A stretch of DNA of 64,000 nucleotides from Halichondria panicea (taxonomy: Eukaryota; Porifera; Demospongiae; Suberitida; Halichondriidae). The DNA lies in NCBI RefSeq assembly GCF_963675165.1, contig NC_087378.1:2570525-2634524 (forward strand). The letters run 5' to 3'. Shown here one piece after another: positions 24,818 to 37,787 of this stretch. The translations under genes and the position numbers were made by a program. The notes under the pieces were generated by a model that saw nothing but the letters and a program-made list of their open reading frames with translations, was not told the origin of the DNA and did not search any database. How positions within the stretch are numbered: position 1 is the first letter of the stretch; every line of letters begins with the position of its first letter.

Positions 24818-25357
24818 CATAAAATGTACGTGGATTGACTTTGAATAGCATCATTCGTGTATGTAAAATAGCTCGTAAACTATATAATTAAGTTTCAGAT
24901 ATTACAGTAATAATTATTGTGCTTCATAGGAAATACATTAGCCTCCTTCACAAGGCCTCAACACTTCAGTGCCGCCTGGAATCGAGGCTAGTCAAGCATT
25001 CAGTCCCATGCATGCAAGGCTACATATTATTTTAAGTTAGAATTATAGAGCCAGCGGTACTAGCTGAACTTTTTCCACAGCCTAGCCATGCATATACATG
25101 TGCATGTGAAACCATAATCATATATAATCTTAAACAAATCAATGTCATGAATAGAAAGGAGGAGTTTGCTGGTGAGAAAATAACTTTGGGCGATTGACAA
25201 GGTAGAATACGCAGTGTAGCAAGGCAGCATGAGTAACAGTCTGACATAAATCATAAATACAATGAGTTGAGAGCGCTGTGTGAGATGAATAAGTGCTCAT
25301 AAGGGTTGCTCTATACAAACACAACAATAATGCATAACAAGTTCAATAAGAATGTTA
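24818..25357. other. Intergenic spacer between convergent NRBP and TFAP2
   Basis: AT-rich 3'-end-to-3'-end spacer. A half-copy of a GGCCTC...CGAGGCTAG repeat lies near 24952-24992. No gene supported. Confidence 0.6.
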
Positions 25358-28300
25358 CTACTCTGATGGTTCCTGCTTCATGCAGACGAACAGTCCAGAT
25401 CGACTTCGGCCATCTTCTCTGCCACAGTCCAATCTTGAGCTTGTGGGCACACTGTTTGATGATTGTGGTTTTGAGTTGCTAGCCAGAGCTCCAGGGAGTC
25501 TATTGTCTTGGTATTTATATCTTGGATCAGGTTGAATAGGTTTGGTGCCATCGTAGTAGTTTAGCAAATCTTTGAGGTAGGTCTGTACAGCACTAAGAGA
25601 TGCGTTCATGGCTGGGTTTCCAAATCCATGTGTGATCAAACCAAAGTTGACGAGCCCTGGGTACGGGTTAGAGGGATCATTCGCACTGATGTTACTTGGT
25701 GTGCCAACAGTGTTCACCATGGCTTGAAGTTCATTCAGAATCAGCCTGAAACAGAAGAAATTAATGAAATGCTGTACATATGCACATGGTATATTATAGA
25801 GATCACAATGCTTACTGTGTGTTGTAAAGCAAAGAAAAAACTGAGGCTACAGATAGCTGATAATTCATGAGACGTACTGTGTTGCTTTGACCATAGCGAT
25901 CCTATGCTGAGCCTCAGGAGTGCCTGTGTGCTGACTTGCAATCACTTGGGCCAACTCCATACAAGGGAAGTAGTTGTCACAGAGGCGATGATAGTCTTTA
26001 GCCAAGTGAACAGCCTCTCCTACACAGAATGAAGCACCAAAAAGCATTACTTAAAAGCCCATTCATTGTCTACATTAAGTAGCCAACTCCCAGCATTAAA
26101 GACATGGGCATAAACAATGGTAGCTAGTACCTTCTACTAGTGACGTAAACAGAGAGAGATCAGTGGCCTTTCTCCTACCAGGAGGCAGGGAGACTCCTAT
26201 TGACTCAAGCCTCTGTCTCAGGACATGACCACCATTCTTAGACTTGGCTCTGCAGGGGAAATTGAATAGTATATAACTGATGCCCTAGGGAAGCAAATCA
26301 CAGAATTTGTAACCATTCTTTGATGGTTATGGAACTATGCAGGCTATAGGGACAGAGTTTGTACCCATTCTTTGATGGTTAAGCATCCAGAACATAATTG
26401 ATGGTACAACAAATTACTGTTTCATAAGCTTCCTTTTGTTCACTTAGAACACTGCCAGGGGGGTCTTTTAAGTGTAAACAACTACTTAAGTTCCTCACAG
26501 TAAACAATTGTACAGTTGCCAATGAAGCTCTGCACAATAACGAATCAATGAAGCCTAAGATGGCATTTTTTGCTGACATAATGAGTGTAATAACAACAAT
26601 AAGCCAACGCCTATAATTTATGTTTCGAAAATTAATATTGTTGAGTGGGATAATTAATAAGGGCAACTGTACACGTCAGAAAACAATATCAAGTTGTATT
26701 TACATTGAGGTCAAGTGAGATAGATCAATAGAACTATTCTTATTAGCACATGCTTTCCATTGAAGTAATCGTACTTGCTATCAGAAATCCATATTTAGTA
26801 GAATTAACTGTCTCCACTTACATACATACTAGGACAATATTATAGAAGAGGTTAATTACAGTGAGTGACCCAGCCAATATTTTTAAAGGTTAAAATGCAG
26901 TTTTCACCCACACAGATTAACGAGTAAATCGAGCTGCCTTGACTGCTTACATTACCTAGTTACATTTTATATGCTGCTTTTTACCAGCAGGGCAATTATC
27001 TATTTAAACGAGAGCGGCTCGAAACATTCTTTACAGCCATCGAGTGTTAGCTCGTGTATAGAAGTAGGACAACTATGGCAATTTTCTTCAGTTTGTAGAT
27101 AGGAGCAGGAACTCTTCGCCCTCAAGTACCTTATAGACTGCTAGCAGGTCACTCACTGTTGAGTCTTGTTTGAGTCCTCCCTTCTCTACTATTTGATGAC
27201 TACAATTGCCTGCATTCGACCACAGGACTTTCCCGGTAAAGTTTATATGCCATCTAGTTAGCGTACTGGTACTGGTAGCTTGTAATAGTTACTTTATGAT
27301 CGATATAAAAATAATAACATCTTTTTTGCCACAAAAAATTAATAAATGAATAATTCATGAGCTAATACTCATCCTGGTTACTTGATTACCTACTTCACAG
27401 CCCTTGTGGCACCAACTATGAATTTGACATGTTCAGTTGACCTTAGGCAAACAAATGCCCTTAGGCAAAAATGAATATTATGGGTGCTGCCTTACAATTA
27501 TACAATCATTAGTATCAGTTTACATTGGCATCCAGCCAGCAAATAACCTATGGTAGGAAGTTACCTTCTCAGTATTCCACCTAGCACAGAGGCATTTAGA
27601 CACTCCGGATGTGAGAGTCTTCGCCTGACCTCATCCACCTCCACAGGGTACTTTTGTGTTGAGCTGAGTAGTGACAGCCGACCAGGTACCATACAGAACA
27701 AGTCTTTACCTATCCCCAGACTGTGAGCATGGTGCTTTATGTCTCCTGGTTCGGGAGTTGAATCTGTGTGTGTGTGTCGATCTTTGTAAAATCAACTCAT
27801 CCCAGAACTTACACACAAGTTAACACTAACTCCTTTGCATGCATCTACATAATGTACTAAGTGCGATCTTCATAGAGTACACACAGTACCACCCACCTCT
27901 ACTGGAAGTACTTGATGACATACTCGATACTCCAGAGCTAGGACGGTCCATAACGTGGCTTACATAACTCTGCAATGATCATAGCAATCAATGCATAACA
28001 CAGTGGCACGCCCAGAGTGGTAAAAACTACAATGAAGGGTACCGTACTACATCAAAAAGACATAAGTTATTTTCCTAAACCACAATTGCTTTTGCTACCT
28101 CCAAACCTCTTTTCATGCATGAGTGGGGTCAAAACGTAATAAACACATGGCTCCATTGTGCCATGCCATTCACTTCAAAGGAGTTCATTACAATTGTATT
28201 ACATAACATTCATTATGTATTTGTGTCTACATAACAAACAAGTGTCATAGGGATTCTTCAAGCCTACAGCATGCTCCTAAGTCACCAAGTTACTCAGGCA

Positions 28301-30742
28301 TATTTGGCTTCTCTGACCATTAAATGCAACATCAAACGCTAGCATGAATGCAATTTGATTAGAAGCTCACGTAGCTAGCGAAAATCTTTTGCACTATTAA
28401 GCAAATAGTGAAACCAAACCTAACAAGTTCTTTGCTAGAGCATTGTTCATCAACATCTTACCTAGTTACCAGCAATTATTTGATAAGCATGAAAATCTAC
28501 TTAATATTCTATGTTAGTGTGTACATACATTTTGCTGAACCTAAAAGAAGAAAAACATAATTATGGCACCAACAATATTGGGTTAGGTGTAATCAAATCA
28601 ATGGGCAGGGTTATTAAATTACATCACATCTGTAACTAAATTAAGGATAAAGTTGCTTTACAGTTGAGCAACCTCAAAAAACTATTGCAAAGAGAAACCC
28701 ATAGGCCGCCTAATTATAAAGGATAGCACTTAAGCAGCTGGGCTTGTTGTTCAGAGCCACATTGTATAATAAACACACATACTGTGTGTGCTAAAACTTT
28801 CAATAATGAACTACGAAAGGAATGATGTCAATGAAACAAACAGGAGCAAAGAACAACAGAAACAATTGTGGATAAGTCTTCCGTTAGAATGCAAAAATAC
28901 TAAACATGCAATAAGAAACTTATGCTAGTTGATGCCTAAGGGACTCTTCTATGAGCTGAAACCTTACAAGGCAACACAAGTAGAAGGAAACAATATCAAA
29001 CTGACTTTCCTTCAAAACATCCAGGGAGTTTTAATACAATAGGGTGCCAATAAGACAGTAACTACAAGGATCTCCTCTAATATCTCTTATCATGATATCA
29101 AATTGGCCACACCATCCCACAAGAGCTCACCTGATAATGTAAAAAAGCATTCTCTGCCTGGTAGGAGTCTGGAGTAAGGTGGGGCTTTGAAATTCCATCT
29201 CTGGAGGGGATCCCACTACTATTGCCCTTATCTGCACCAACAGATGCAAACAGCTTTTGAGCCAACAAAGCACCATCCATTCCAGCTGGGGACAAAGAAG
29301 CAAAAACTTGTGAACTGTGCTAGTTGGACAATAAGTGAAAAACAAAACACTAAAGAAAATTGCAGGAAATAATGTATGCACCAAGCTTCAAAGATATACA
29401 GTTACCTCACACTAGACCCTATATTGACGCAAATATTTACTTCCCAAACAACACACACAGCACTCACTTGATAAGACTACACTGTCTTCTATTCCCACAT
29501 CAATAGGAGTATTCCTCCCAGAATTACTTGGGCTCTCGCTCTGATTATCGTGTTTGTCTGTAATCTTTTCAATTAGTGGTCTCCTAGGGCCCGCATGGTA
29601 TTCGCTGGGAGCATAGCTGTGGTTTAGTGAGGCCACTGAGCCCGGGGCACCATCACTGGAGCTGGAGCAACCACTGGACGAGCTCACAGATGGAATGGAA
29701 GAATTCACTGATGGGATGGAAAACATATACGGGGAATTAAGGTACATCATTGGAGACACTGGGGAAGGGTACTGGAGATAGTTTAGGGGGGACTGTCCTG
29801 GCAAAAAACATGATTGGTTGGCTGCAAGTGCTCCAAGTATTGAAGATGCTGACATAACCGATTGTGGTGGATGAACTCCAGACTTCTTTGGCGAAGATTG
29901 CTCAACAGATTTTGGTGAGCCTTGTGTGCTTGGCTTATTTGAGTCAGGTGCACTAGTGTTGCCATTGCTCCAGGGAGACACCAAACTGAGGTTGCTGAAA
30001 CTGGACGGAGTGGGAGGTGAGAACGGATACTTGAGGAAATTGGCAGTTAGCATTTGTGTTGATCTAGGAGGTGTCACGCTTCCAACACTGCTTCCACTAG
30101 GTGTAGGGAGTCCTGATATGTTCAGAGCCGCTGTGGTTGTACTTGTAGATCCGAGGGTTGTTTCGCGAGGTTGAACAGACAAAGGGCTACCACCGAGGGA
30201 TATTGAAGCACTTGCCTGTTGTTGTTGCTGCTGTTGGAGGAATGAGTACATGGGGGAGACAGGGGAGAATCCTGTTGCACCCAGTGGCAAGAAAGGGAAC
30301 ATAAAAACCGAGTTTTTCTCATCCACAAGTCGCTTGTAAAGGTTCTGTTTCTCTCTCAAAAAGGACTCCTTTTCCTCCTCCTATCAAATGTGTGTGATAT
30401 TGCAACAAAGTGACCCCAGGGACATATATTGTGTACATAGAGTTCACATCAAAGAAAAGTGGAAGCCCAACAGTCAGGATAGTTTGTTTAATGGGAAAGT
30501 CATACTATACCAGCTGGGGGATAACTTTATCAGCCATTTCCTATTGTGCACTAACTTACGGTTGGTGAGTGGATTCTTTTGTTTGGTGGGGGTGCTTCAT
30601 CTTCATTTAATAGCGTTGAAGACAGCAACCTTTTCCTGGGAGATGTCGAGAAACCATTTCTGTTGCTGAAGGCAGTAGTAGTAACGGTAACATTACTTAG
30701 TTCATCTTGACTGCTCGTCCTAGGGTCTTGTAAATGGCTCAT
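25358..30742 (-). CDS. Transcription factor AP-2 (TFAP2 family)
   Basis: Minus-strand exons: 30560-30742 (possibly to 30763), 29468-30380, 29131-29285, 27897-27969, 27565-27763, 26131-26249, 25878-26019, 25358-25745; 723 aa from the ATG at 30742. The N-terminal 440 residues are Ser/Pro/Gln-rich with a Q7 run, a likely activation region. From about 450 the sequence is unmistakable AP-2: [74 protein letters not shown] and [10 protein letters not shown], which make up the basic/helix-span-helix DNA-binding and dimerisation domain. The C-terminus is extended, ending in a KQEP sumoylation-like motif (CMKQEPSE). It should bind GC-rich sites as a dimer. Upstream in-frame exons are possible (30865-30891 and 30948-31071), so the true N-terminus is uncertain. 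The start lies close to the divergent MRPL15. Confidence 0.92.
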
Positions 30743-30864
30743 AGTGTTTCTTACTGTCTTGTCCTGTGGACAAAAACAACAGGAGCTAGTTATAGCAGAT
30801 TAAGTTCTCCAGCTGCTTAATAAATTAGTAACACCATTAAGCCAACCGTAATGCTATAAATTAC

Positions 30865-31071
30865 CTCTAACTGCATTAGTGTGGATATTTTCTATAAACA
30901 AAACAAAACAACTAGCAGTATAGTAGTGTGCTGCAATATTTCCTTACCAAAAAACTGTAACGGTCACTTGCACTGTCGTCAACGCGAACTCCTCTCTGCT
31001 GAAGCAAAAACCAAGATAGAGTACTATAGTTACGGACAAGATCTCTCACTGATTGGTCAAAATCGGTGTAT
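30865..31071 (-). other. Candidate 5' exons of the TFAP2 gene
   Basis: Two minus-strand blocks with proper splice sites join in frame to the 30763 exon: 30948-31071 (acceptor ctacag, donor gtaagg) and the 27-nt micro-exon 30865-30891 (acceptor tttatag, donor gtaatt). Read through, they give DFDQSVRDLVRNYS... then KISTLMQLE before [11 protein letters not shown]. The micro-exon holds an ATG that could be the start. Coding status unproven. Confidence 0.45.
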
Positions 31072-31142
31072 CTGTAGAAAACTTGTACCTTCTTACAAAT
31101 TGCCTGCGGCAAATTAATGTAATAATGAAGCCACACCCACAA

Positions 31143-31180
31143 CTATGCAATAAAAATAGAGGGGCGTGGCCAAAGAGAAG
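31143..31180. promoter_or_regulatory. Compact divergent promoter region, MRPL15 / TFAP2
   Basis: The MRPL15 ATG is at 31181 and an open minus-strand reading frame starts at 31142. The short gap includes gggcgtgg, a GC/KLF-type box. Shared promoter inferred; transcript starts unknown. Confidence 0.35.
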
Positions 31181-34100
31181 ATGTCTTCTGTATGCTACAC
31201 GTGGGTGAGGAAAGGCCTGGACATTGCCCGTCTTCCCAGGGTAAAGCTTAACAACATTCAAGATCTTCCAGGGGCAAAAAAGAAGGTAACATTTGTACAT
31301 ATCATTATTCTGAGTTGTGTGTAAATATGCTTACAAACACGTACATAATTATGATATGAAGTACATGTACCCACTTTGAATTGATGAATGATATTTATCC
31401 AGCAAGGGAAAGGGTAGCACAAATAGGCTGCTAGGCCTCTCAAGGGTGCTTCCCATAACAGAAAATAAGTAAAAATAAAAATACTGAGAGGTCAATATTA
31501 AAGTAAGATTGTAGGGCTACTTTAAAACTAGTAAGAGAAGTACTACATACAACCATAGATAGTAGAGGAGAGGGATTGGAAACGCATACGTAAATGCCCG
31601 GCCCATGCGTGTCACGGTTAAATTTCTTCCTTTCCTGCCTCCGTCACTAGAAATTGACCTTTGTCCTATGATAATTTTAGTATTTTAATCTTTAACAGCC
31701 AAAAGACAGGCAGGAAGGCTACTACTGACTAGCCAGAAAGAGACATGAGACAGGCAGGAAGGCTACTAGGATCAAGTTAGGCTACTAGCTTCCATTCGTG
31801 TTTCAGAAGTTAGTATTAGAGGAGTTTTCGCCATTGTATGAAATAGTTTACAGTGGGATCAGACACAGTGTTAATAGAAGTTCAAGAACATGTTAACTTC
31901 TCTTTTATAGATCTAGATCATAAACAATTCATTATACAAACAATTTAACATAATTATTGTATGTCTACTCGTGATGTAAAGACAGAAATAATGATGCAAT
32001 TTTCTTGAACGTCCTCTTTGGTATATAGTGGTTCAGTGAACGTGCTACAGTCTGCCGATGTAAACTCTGAAGAAGCATCATCAGATGCACACAATCTGAG
32101 ATTAAAAACAGTATCAGTTTGAGATAACAGTTACCTTGGGTCTTCCACAACTGACACTTCCGTCGTTTATTCTCTCATAACTCTTCCCCAAAAAACTTGC
32201 CGATCCATTCGTATAACTACAAATAAAGTGTACAATAGCATGTAGTAACATTAAAGGGTCACTTCTAGCCTATATACATTTGCTACTTCAACACCTACAC
32301 TTCCACAAAATCCCACAAGTGAAAGTCATGAGTGTGATAATAAATTTGTCAGCAAATACTACCATGGAGAGTCAATCACAAAGTTGCTACATTTAAAAAA
32401 CACTTAACATACCACTGTACTTGTCTTCAATCTCAAACAGGCTGTACTTCTTTTTGGAAAGATAAAAAAATCCCACAATCCTCAGCCAGTCAAGGAAAGC
32501 TTAAAAAAACTCATGAAACTCCTTTAGTAGACACTTCTAGGTTAAGGTTACAACTATACTAGGTACTAAGAGCATAGTACTAACTGGCATAGCCCTGTGC
32601 AATATCCCTGAGGCCAAGGCACTTCTCTGTCCTTCTAAAAAGATGCCTTGCTTCAGTTACCGCTACAGCATTGCGTGGGCGTAGGCGAGACACGGATGGG
32701 CCGAAATTGTACTGAGTCCCACGCATGCGTTTCCAATCCCTCTTCTCTACTATCTATGATACAACAGAGCTAGGTAGAGTTCCACAAAAAACAACTATTT
32801 ACAAAAAAAGAATATCTATAACAGTTAACTCTAGCATGTTTACAAAGTAAGGAGTATTTGTGCGATCTTGTATATATACCTTTCATATCCATTTGTGCAA
32901 CCCTATACCCCTATACGCATATACGTACCTGGAAACATACTCTAACGTTACAGGCAGTCCGTGTTGGTCGAGGTCCTGGATCTGGTAGAGGCAAAACATG
33001 TGGACGTGGTCACAAAGGTCAGGGACAACGTAACAAAAATGCTATCAGGGTTGGATTTGAAGGGGGACAAACACCGTTTTATCTTAGAGTTCCCAAGCAT
33101 GGATTCAAAAACAAGTAATCTGTCATTTTGTAATTATGTGTATTTTGAGCTGTATCATTTTCAGATTCCAGATCAAGTACGAACCCCTGAACCTAAACAG
33201 ACTTCAGTACCTTATAGACTCGGGCAGGATAGATGCCTCAAAGCCCATCAACATGCACACTCTTTATTGGTCTGGAGCTATAGGAAAGATCGAGCACGGA
33301 GTCAAGTTGTTGGCAGATGTAAGTCCCCACTACATTCTGAGGTTGTGTGTGGGTGAATTCGTGACAGATATTTAGGACTCTAGGGCAGAAGATCAAAGAA
33401 TATTAATTGGTGGTTTGTATCCCATTTCTATGTCTATGTACACGCATTGGCCAAGGTTCATGTTCATTAAGGAGTTAAGTGTGTTTGAACTTTTGAATGT
33501 TCTTTGGTCAGAGTAAAGTGAAATGGTGCGTGAAATTGATACATTGTACTTGTGAGGTTACATGTCAATCTTCGAACACACAGGGCTCTGAGTGGTTCAA
33601 ATCTAAAGTGGACATTGAAGTGAGTCGAGCATCCGAGAAAGCCATTGAGACGATCGAGAAACACGGTGGAACAATAGTGACTTCATACTACAACAAGCTT
33701 GGGTTGAGAGTCCTGCTTAAACCGTGGAAATTTGATGACAACAGAATGCCAAGAAGAGCACTGCCTAAGAAGAAAATCATGCCTTACTATCTCAACTCAG
33801 AAAACAGGTGGTGATATATAGCCATATTACAGTTATACACTGTAACACAATGTTGCTTTTGTAGAGATTTTTGAATAGTACTGTCTCTTGTACTGTAACA
33901 GGAGCAAGTGTTTATGAGTTAGTGTCTCTTATTCGAAAGGTAGCTTCACTTCATGTACCATCTTAAGTGATCTTTTGATTACACAGGGGTTACCTTGCTG
34001 TGACAGAAGAAGGTAAAGAGCGTCTGAAGAAAGGTGGCATGGAAGGAGCCTACCTCGGTCCTGATAGTATGGTCCACATCCCAGGGAAAAAAGTCACATT

Positions 34101-34219
34101 GTATTCAGAAGAATCACCAACTTTTGTGGAAATGAAACAGGTACAGTAAATTTGTAATCAGGTGTTCACATTGAATTGTGCTCCCTTAGAGAGAAGCTGG
34201 TGCAGAAACTGAAGTGTAG
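31181..34219 (+). CDS. MRPL15: Mitochondrial ribosomal protein uL15m
   Basis: Exons: 31181-31285, 32954-33114, 33165-33318, 33584-33807, 33987-34140, 34190-34219; 275 aa (human about 296). The N-terminal part holds the uL15 rRNA-binding glycine/arginine-rich signature: [20 protein letters not shown], then [17 protein letters not shown]. The C-terminal half carries the L15 fold, with [17 protein letters not shown], and the mitochondrial extension that includes [18 protein letters not shown]. This is a component of the large mitoribosomal subunit, imported into the matrix. Intron 1 (1.7 kb) holds a 1.2-kb transposon-like element. The 3' end converges on PITHD1 with 265 bp between stop codons. 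Confidence 0.95.
31554..32758. mobile_element. Non-autonomous DNA transposon in MRPL15 intron 1
   Basis: The left end catagatagtagaggagagg is mirrored on the right by ctcttctctactatctatg; the inverted ends extend about 35 bp through a block coding ...ggattggaaacgcat. Both sides are flanked by the same 7 bp, atacaac (31547-31553 and 32759-32765), a target duplication. The 1205-bp interior has a 30-bp direct repeat (near 31697 and 31752) and no transposase frame. Confidence 0.75.
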
Positions 34220-34484
34220 AAGCGCTCTGTGTAATAATTATAATTATTGATCCTAACTCATTCATTCACTAAAACTGTGCATATTGATAATCTGTGTGCA
34301 ACTCAGTATAATTATACTCCAAATCGGTGTACTGTATAAGTAGCTGCATTCCTGTGGCTATTATAAAGTCTCTTCGACTACATGTACACAAACGTTACCA
34401 TCAAGAAATAACTGCTTTATATGACTATATAATATTACTAAACGCACACAACTTGTTGCTTTACAACTGTAAGAGAATTTATAG

Positions 34485-37400
34485 CTAAGAAACAAATCCA
34501 CCAACTGGGTTATAGTCACTGGTCTTGTGATCAGCTGGGTTTGGTCGAGCTTCATATGAGGTTATCACAATTCCTTGTCGCTGGGCCTGCATGTAATGAT
34601 CATTATCCATCACAGTATGCACGGTCACCGTAGTAAACCAACCTGAGCAAACTCTCCCCTAAGGCCAATGTAGTATATTTTGGTTGTCTCAGCCCCAAGG
34701 TTAGAAGGAATGTACATCAGTAGACTGGTTACTCCATTGAACTTGGTTACCCTGTGTGGGGGGGGGGGGGGAGATTATGACTAGGTGTTAGGTTCTGGTC
34801 ATTGTTAGTGGTGCGCAAGGGGCATATTTTGTGATGAACACTGTTCATTGGCCACTGCCACACGACATGGGGGCCAATTTAATTTGAGGTGGTGTAGCTT
34901 ATAATTATGTCATATAAGAGTCTGGACAACCAGCCTCAGCACCGAAATATTACTACAACATTTTGTGAATGAGCCAAATCAGCAGAAATTTTGCCAATTT
35001 GCATCTAACATTTGCGATTTGGCAAGATTTGTGATGTCAATATATATAGGAGGTTATAATCTTAAGCCATTAGCACTTGCAACGTTGCATAATTATGTTA
35101 AAATAATTATGGTAGTATTACGGACTACCGTATAGCGCGAAATTTCGAGGGGCTTAATTTTCACTGATTTCGTGGGTTAGCAATCCTACACGAAATAAAG
35201 TCCACGAAAATTGTTAGTAATATTTCCTATAATGTGCAAAGATTAAAGGCGTGGCTTCCAGTACGCAGTCATTCCATGAACATTGTGCAACGAAATGCTT
35301 TTAGAGGCCATTCCACAAAATATAAGTGCCTCGAAAATGTTGCACATACGGTATAATTATTACTCCAAGCAACAAAATGCAGTAATTTCTATAATTAGCT
35401 ATATAGAGAGGGGTTGTAAAAGCCTTTACCTACTTGACTGGGTACTCGAGAGTGCCTGCAGTGTCTCTAGACAGCTGTATTGACTGATCAGGCTCTCCCC
35501 GTAGATCATCAAAACCCAGAGGGGGTCTGTTCTTGAATAGCCTCAACTCTCTAGGGTGATACTCGTCTTCTCCTCCAATTAAAACTACTCCTTTCAACTT
35601 GACACTGCCCGTGAAACTGGAGGGAAGTGAAACGTAAAGTATTGTTCACCTCAGCAAGCGCAAGTAGTGCACAACAAAATTAATGTGTACTTAAAAGTAC
35701 AGGATAATAAAGTAGCCAATGCAATTATTATTTTTGCCTAATTTAATTATTAATGAGAGCTAGCTAACAGAATGAATTAAAGCACCGCGGGTGCTGATGC
35801 CTCGGTGGAGGTGCCCAAAGCTACATAACATAAAGCTGCTAGCTTTTACATGTATACACCCACAGACATGCCAACCTCTAACACTTAAATTTACTTGGTA
35901 ATATCAAAGATTGTGCTTGAAATTAGATTTTTTTCCAATATCTTATATACAAAACGTCTGGTAGAGCTGACATCATGTTTATTTTATGGGTTTTTGTGGG
36001 TTTTGTGCACGTCCTGCGACATGGCTCATTGGATTTTCCAATATTACTTCCGTTTGAACCTATAATTGGAATGTTTACATGTGCAGTATTTAGAAATCAA
36101 ACAAAAATGTTTTGTGCTTGAAATTAGACCCCTTAGCCGGGATACTGGGAAGAGAGACAATTTTTAGGGATATTCCCGGTAATTAATTTTACTGCATGCA
36201 AAATCCAGAATCACAGGGAAACTCAAAGAGTGGGTAATGATCGACGATGATAAGCGATTGATGCCAAAAGTTCAAGTCTAAAATTAATGGCTGCAAGTCA
36301 GCAGAGCCTTGCAGCTCTCTTCTCACTCTTGCAGCTACCAATAGCTAGCGTTCTAGTGCAGAGCTAACTACTAAGTAGAGTAGCAACACTTGGTGAACAA
36401 GTTTTGCTACGGACTCTTCTGAAAAGGCATTCCAAGTAAGCAAAACTAGGCATAACTCGAGAACGAAGCTTTATTTTGCAAATCCACAAATATGAATCCA
36501 AGAAAACATGACTAGAAGCCTATAGAAACTCTTACTTGCACTTCATTGATCCTTGAGCAGCTGTAACAGTCTACACACACACACACACACATACACACAC
36601 ATACACAAGCACACTAACGTATACCTCGCTTGCGCATGCGCACCGAGGCATAATTATGTTCATAGCCAGTCAAGGTGCTTACAAGGCATGAACTTACGGC
36701 ACATAAATGAGAAGCTCCTCATCAACATCGCTCTCCACAAACTGCAAAAAAATAGAGTAAAATGAACGTTGCCCAAAATACTCACAGCACTGATGATTAC
36801 TTTAGTTTTGTCTAGTCTGTCGTCCCAGGCTTTGAACACAGTTTTACCAGACCCCTCCTCACTCTCGTTCAAACACTCTAGCTTCTCTGTGTCAATCTTC
36901 TGGTAGAGGCTATTGCAGGGATGAGACACACAATAATAGTCCAGCAACAAATTATCTTGACATGCTTTTTTTGTAATGCTTAAATGGAGGTATAGGAGAC
37001 TGTTTCTATGTTAACGGTGTATTTAGCAACAAATTTTTGTCTAGGCAAAGCATTCTGATATATACGCACACATAACATATACAGTGAAACTTCTGTTAAC
37101 AACCACCTCCGAATAAAGGCCAGTTGCTATATAACGGCCAGGCACCCAGGTCCCAAATGAACAGTTTATACAAAACAACCTCTCAACAAATAAAGGCCAA
37201 AACATTGTTCCCCAAAGGTGTCTGTTATAGAGGGGTTCCACTGTACAAGTAGCTATCACGGTGAGATGATGAGGTTAACGTATTACTAGTATTTTGCTGG
37301 TGAAAAACCTTTGCGAATGAGCCAAATCAGCAGAAAATGTGACCCTTTGCTATTGCATTTTGGCAAGGATCATGTGTATTTACTAGTAATAATTTAGGTT

Positions 37401-37787
37401 TTGCGGATTTTATTGTTGCGAATTGATCAACCATGCAAATGTTTGATGCTCGCAAAACATTCTAGTAATAAGGTAATTTAGCTTAATAAATACCTCTTCA
37501 CTGAGTTCAATTCACTGAGCTAGCTATCACATAGCCTCGTTCCCAGGCCGAGTTGTCTCTACACTATGTTGACAACCTAGCGCTATTTTAGAGACAACTC
37601 GGCCTGATAACGAGGCTAGCTATCATAGTGATTTAATAGCATACAGTGTGAATTGCTGGCTTAAATACCTAGTCTAACAATCAATTCACAACAGCTTTAT
37701 TGAGTCCATCACTCACCTGTAGAGCATAGCAGGGTCTTCAGCATGATCATGATCATGTTCCCCATGGCAATGGTGGTGGTGTGCCAT
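34485..37787 (-). CDS. PITHD1: PITH domain-containing protein 1
   Basis: Minus-strand exons: 37717-37787, 36801-36909, 36698-36741, 35434-35616, 34643-34751, 34485-34586; 205 aa (human 211). The N-terminus is His-rich ([18 protein letters not shown]), as in the family. The PITH domain follows: [76 protein letters not shown]. It ends with [19 protein letters not shown] is a proteasome-interacting fold shared with TXNL1. The 1-kb intron 35617-36697 and the 0.7-kb introns on either side are packed with repeats. The exon 36698-36741 is only 44 nt. Confidence 0.95.
35126..35353. repeat. Foldback repeat with TACCGTAT ends, PITHD1 intron
   Basis: Left taccgtatagcgcgaaattt and right tgcacatacggta are inverted. 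The interior carries cctcgaaaatgttg. A second copy lies at about 39355-39532. Confidence 0.55.
36410..36655 (+). repeat. Interspersed repeat copy, PITHD1 intron
   Basis: Matches the copies at 22845 and (inverted) 21290; ends in cgcttgcgcatgcgcaccg followed by aggcataattat. A CA microsatellite is embedded at 36573-36600. Confidence 0.5.
37082..37243. repeat. Tc1/mariner- or pogo-type MITE, TA duplication
   Basis: The 162-bp element begins cagtgaaacttctgtta and ends ggggttccactg. It is flanked on both sides by TA (37080-37081 and 37244-37245). CAGT termini with TA target sites are typical of pogo/Tc1-like elements. A partial relative can be read around 12480-12800. Confidence 0.65.
37546..37616. 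repeat. Inverted repeat of the CCTCGTTCCCAGGCC type
   Basis: agcctcgttcccaggccgag is mirrored by ctcggcctgataacgaggct about 30 bp later, with agttgtctct/agagacaact extending the stem. Similar half-copies occur three times in tandem at 51185-51320. Confidence 0.7.
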
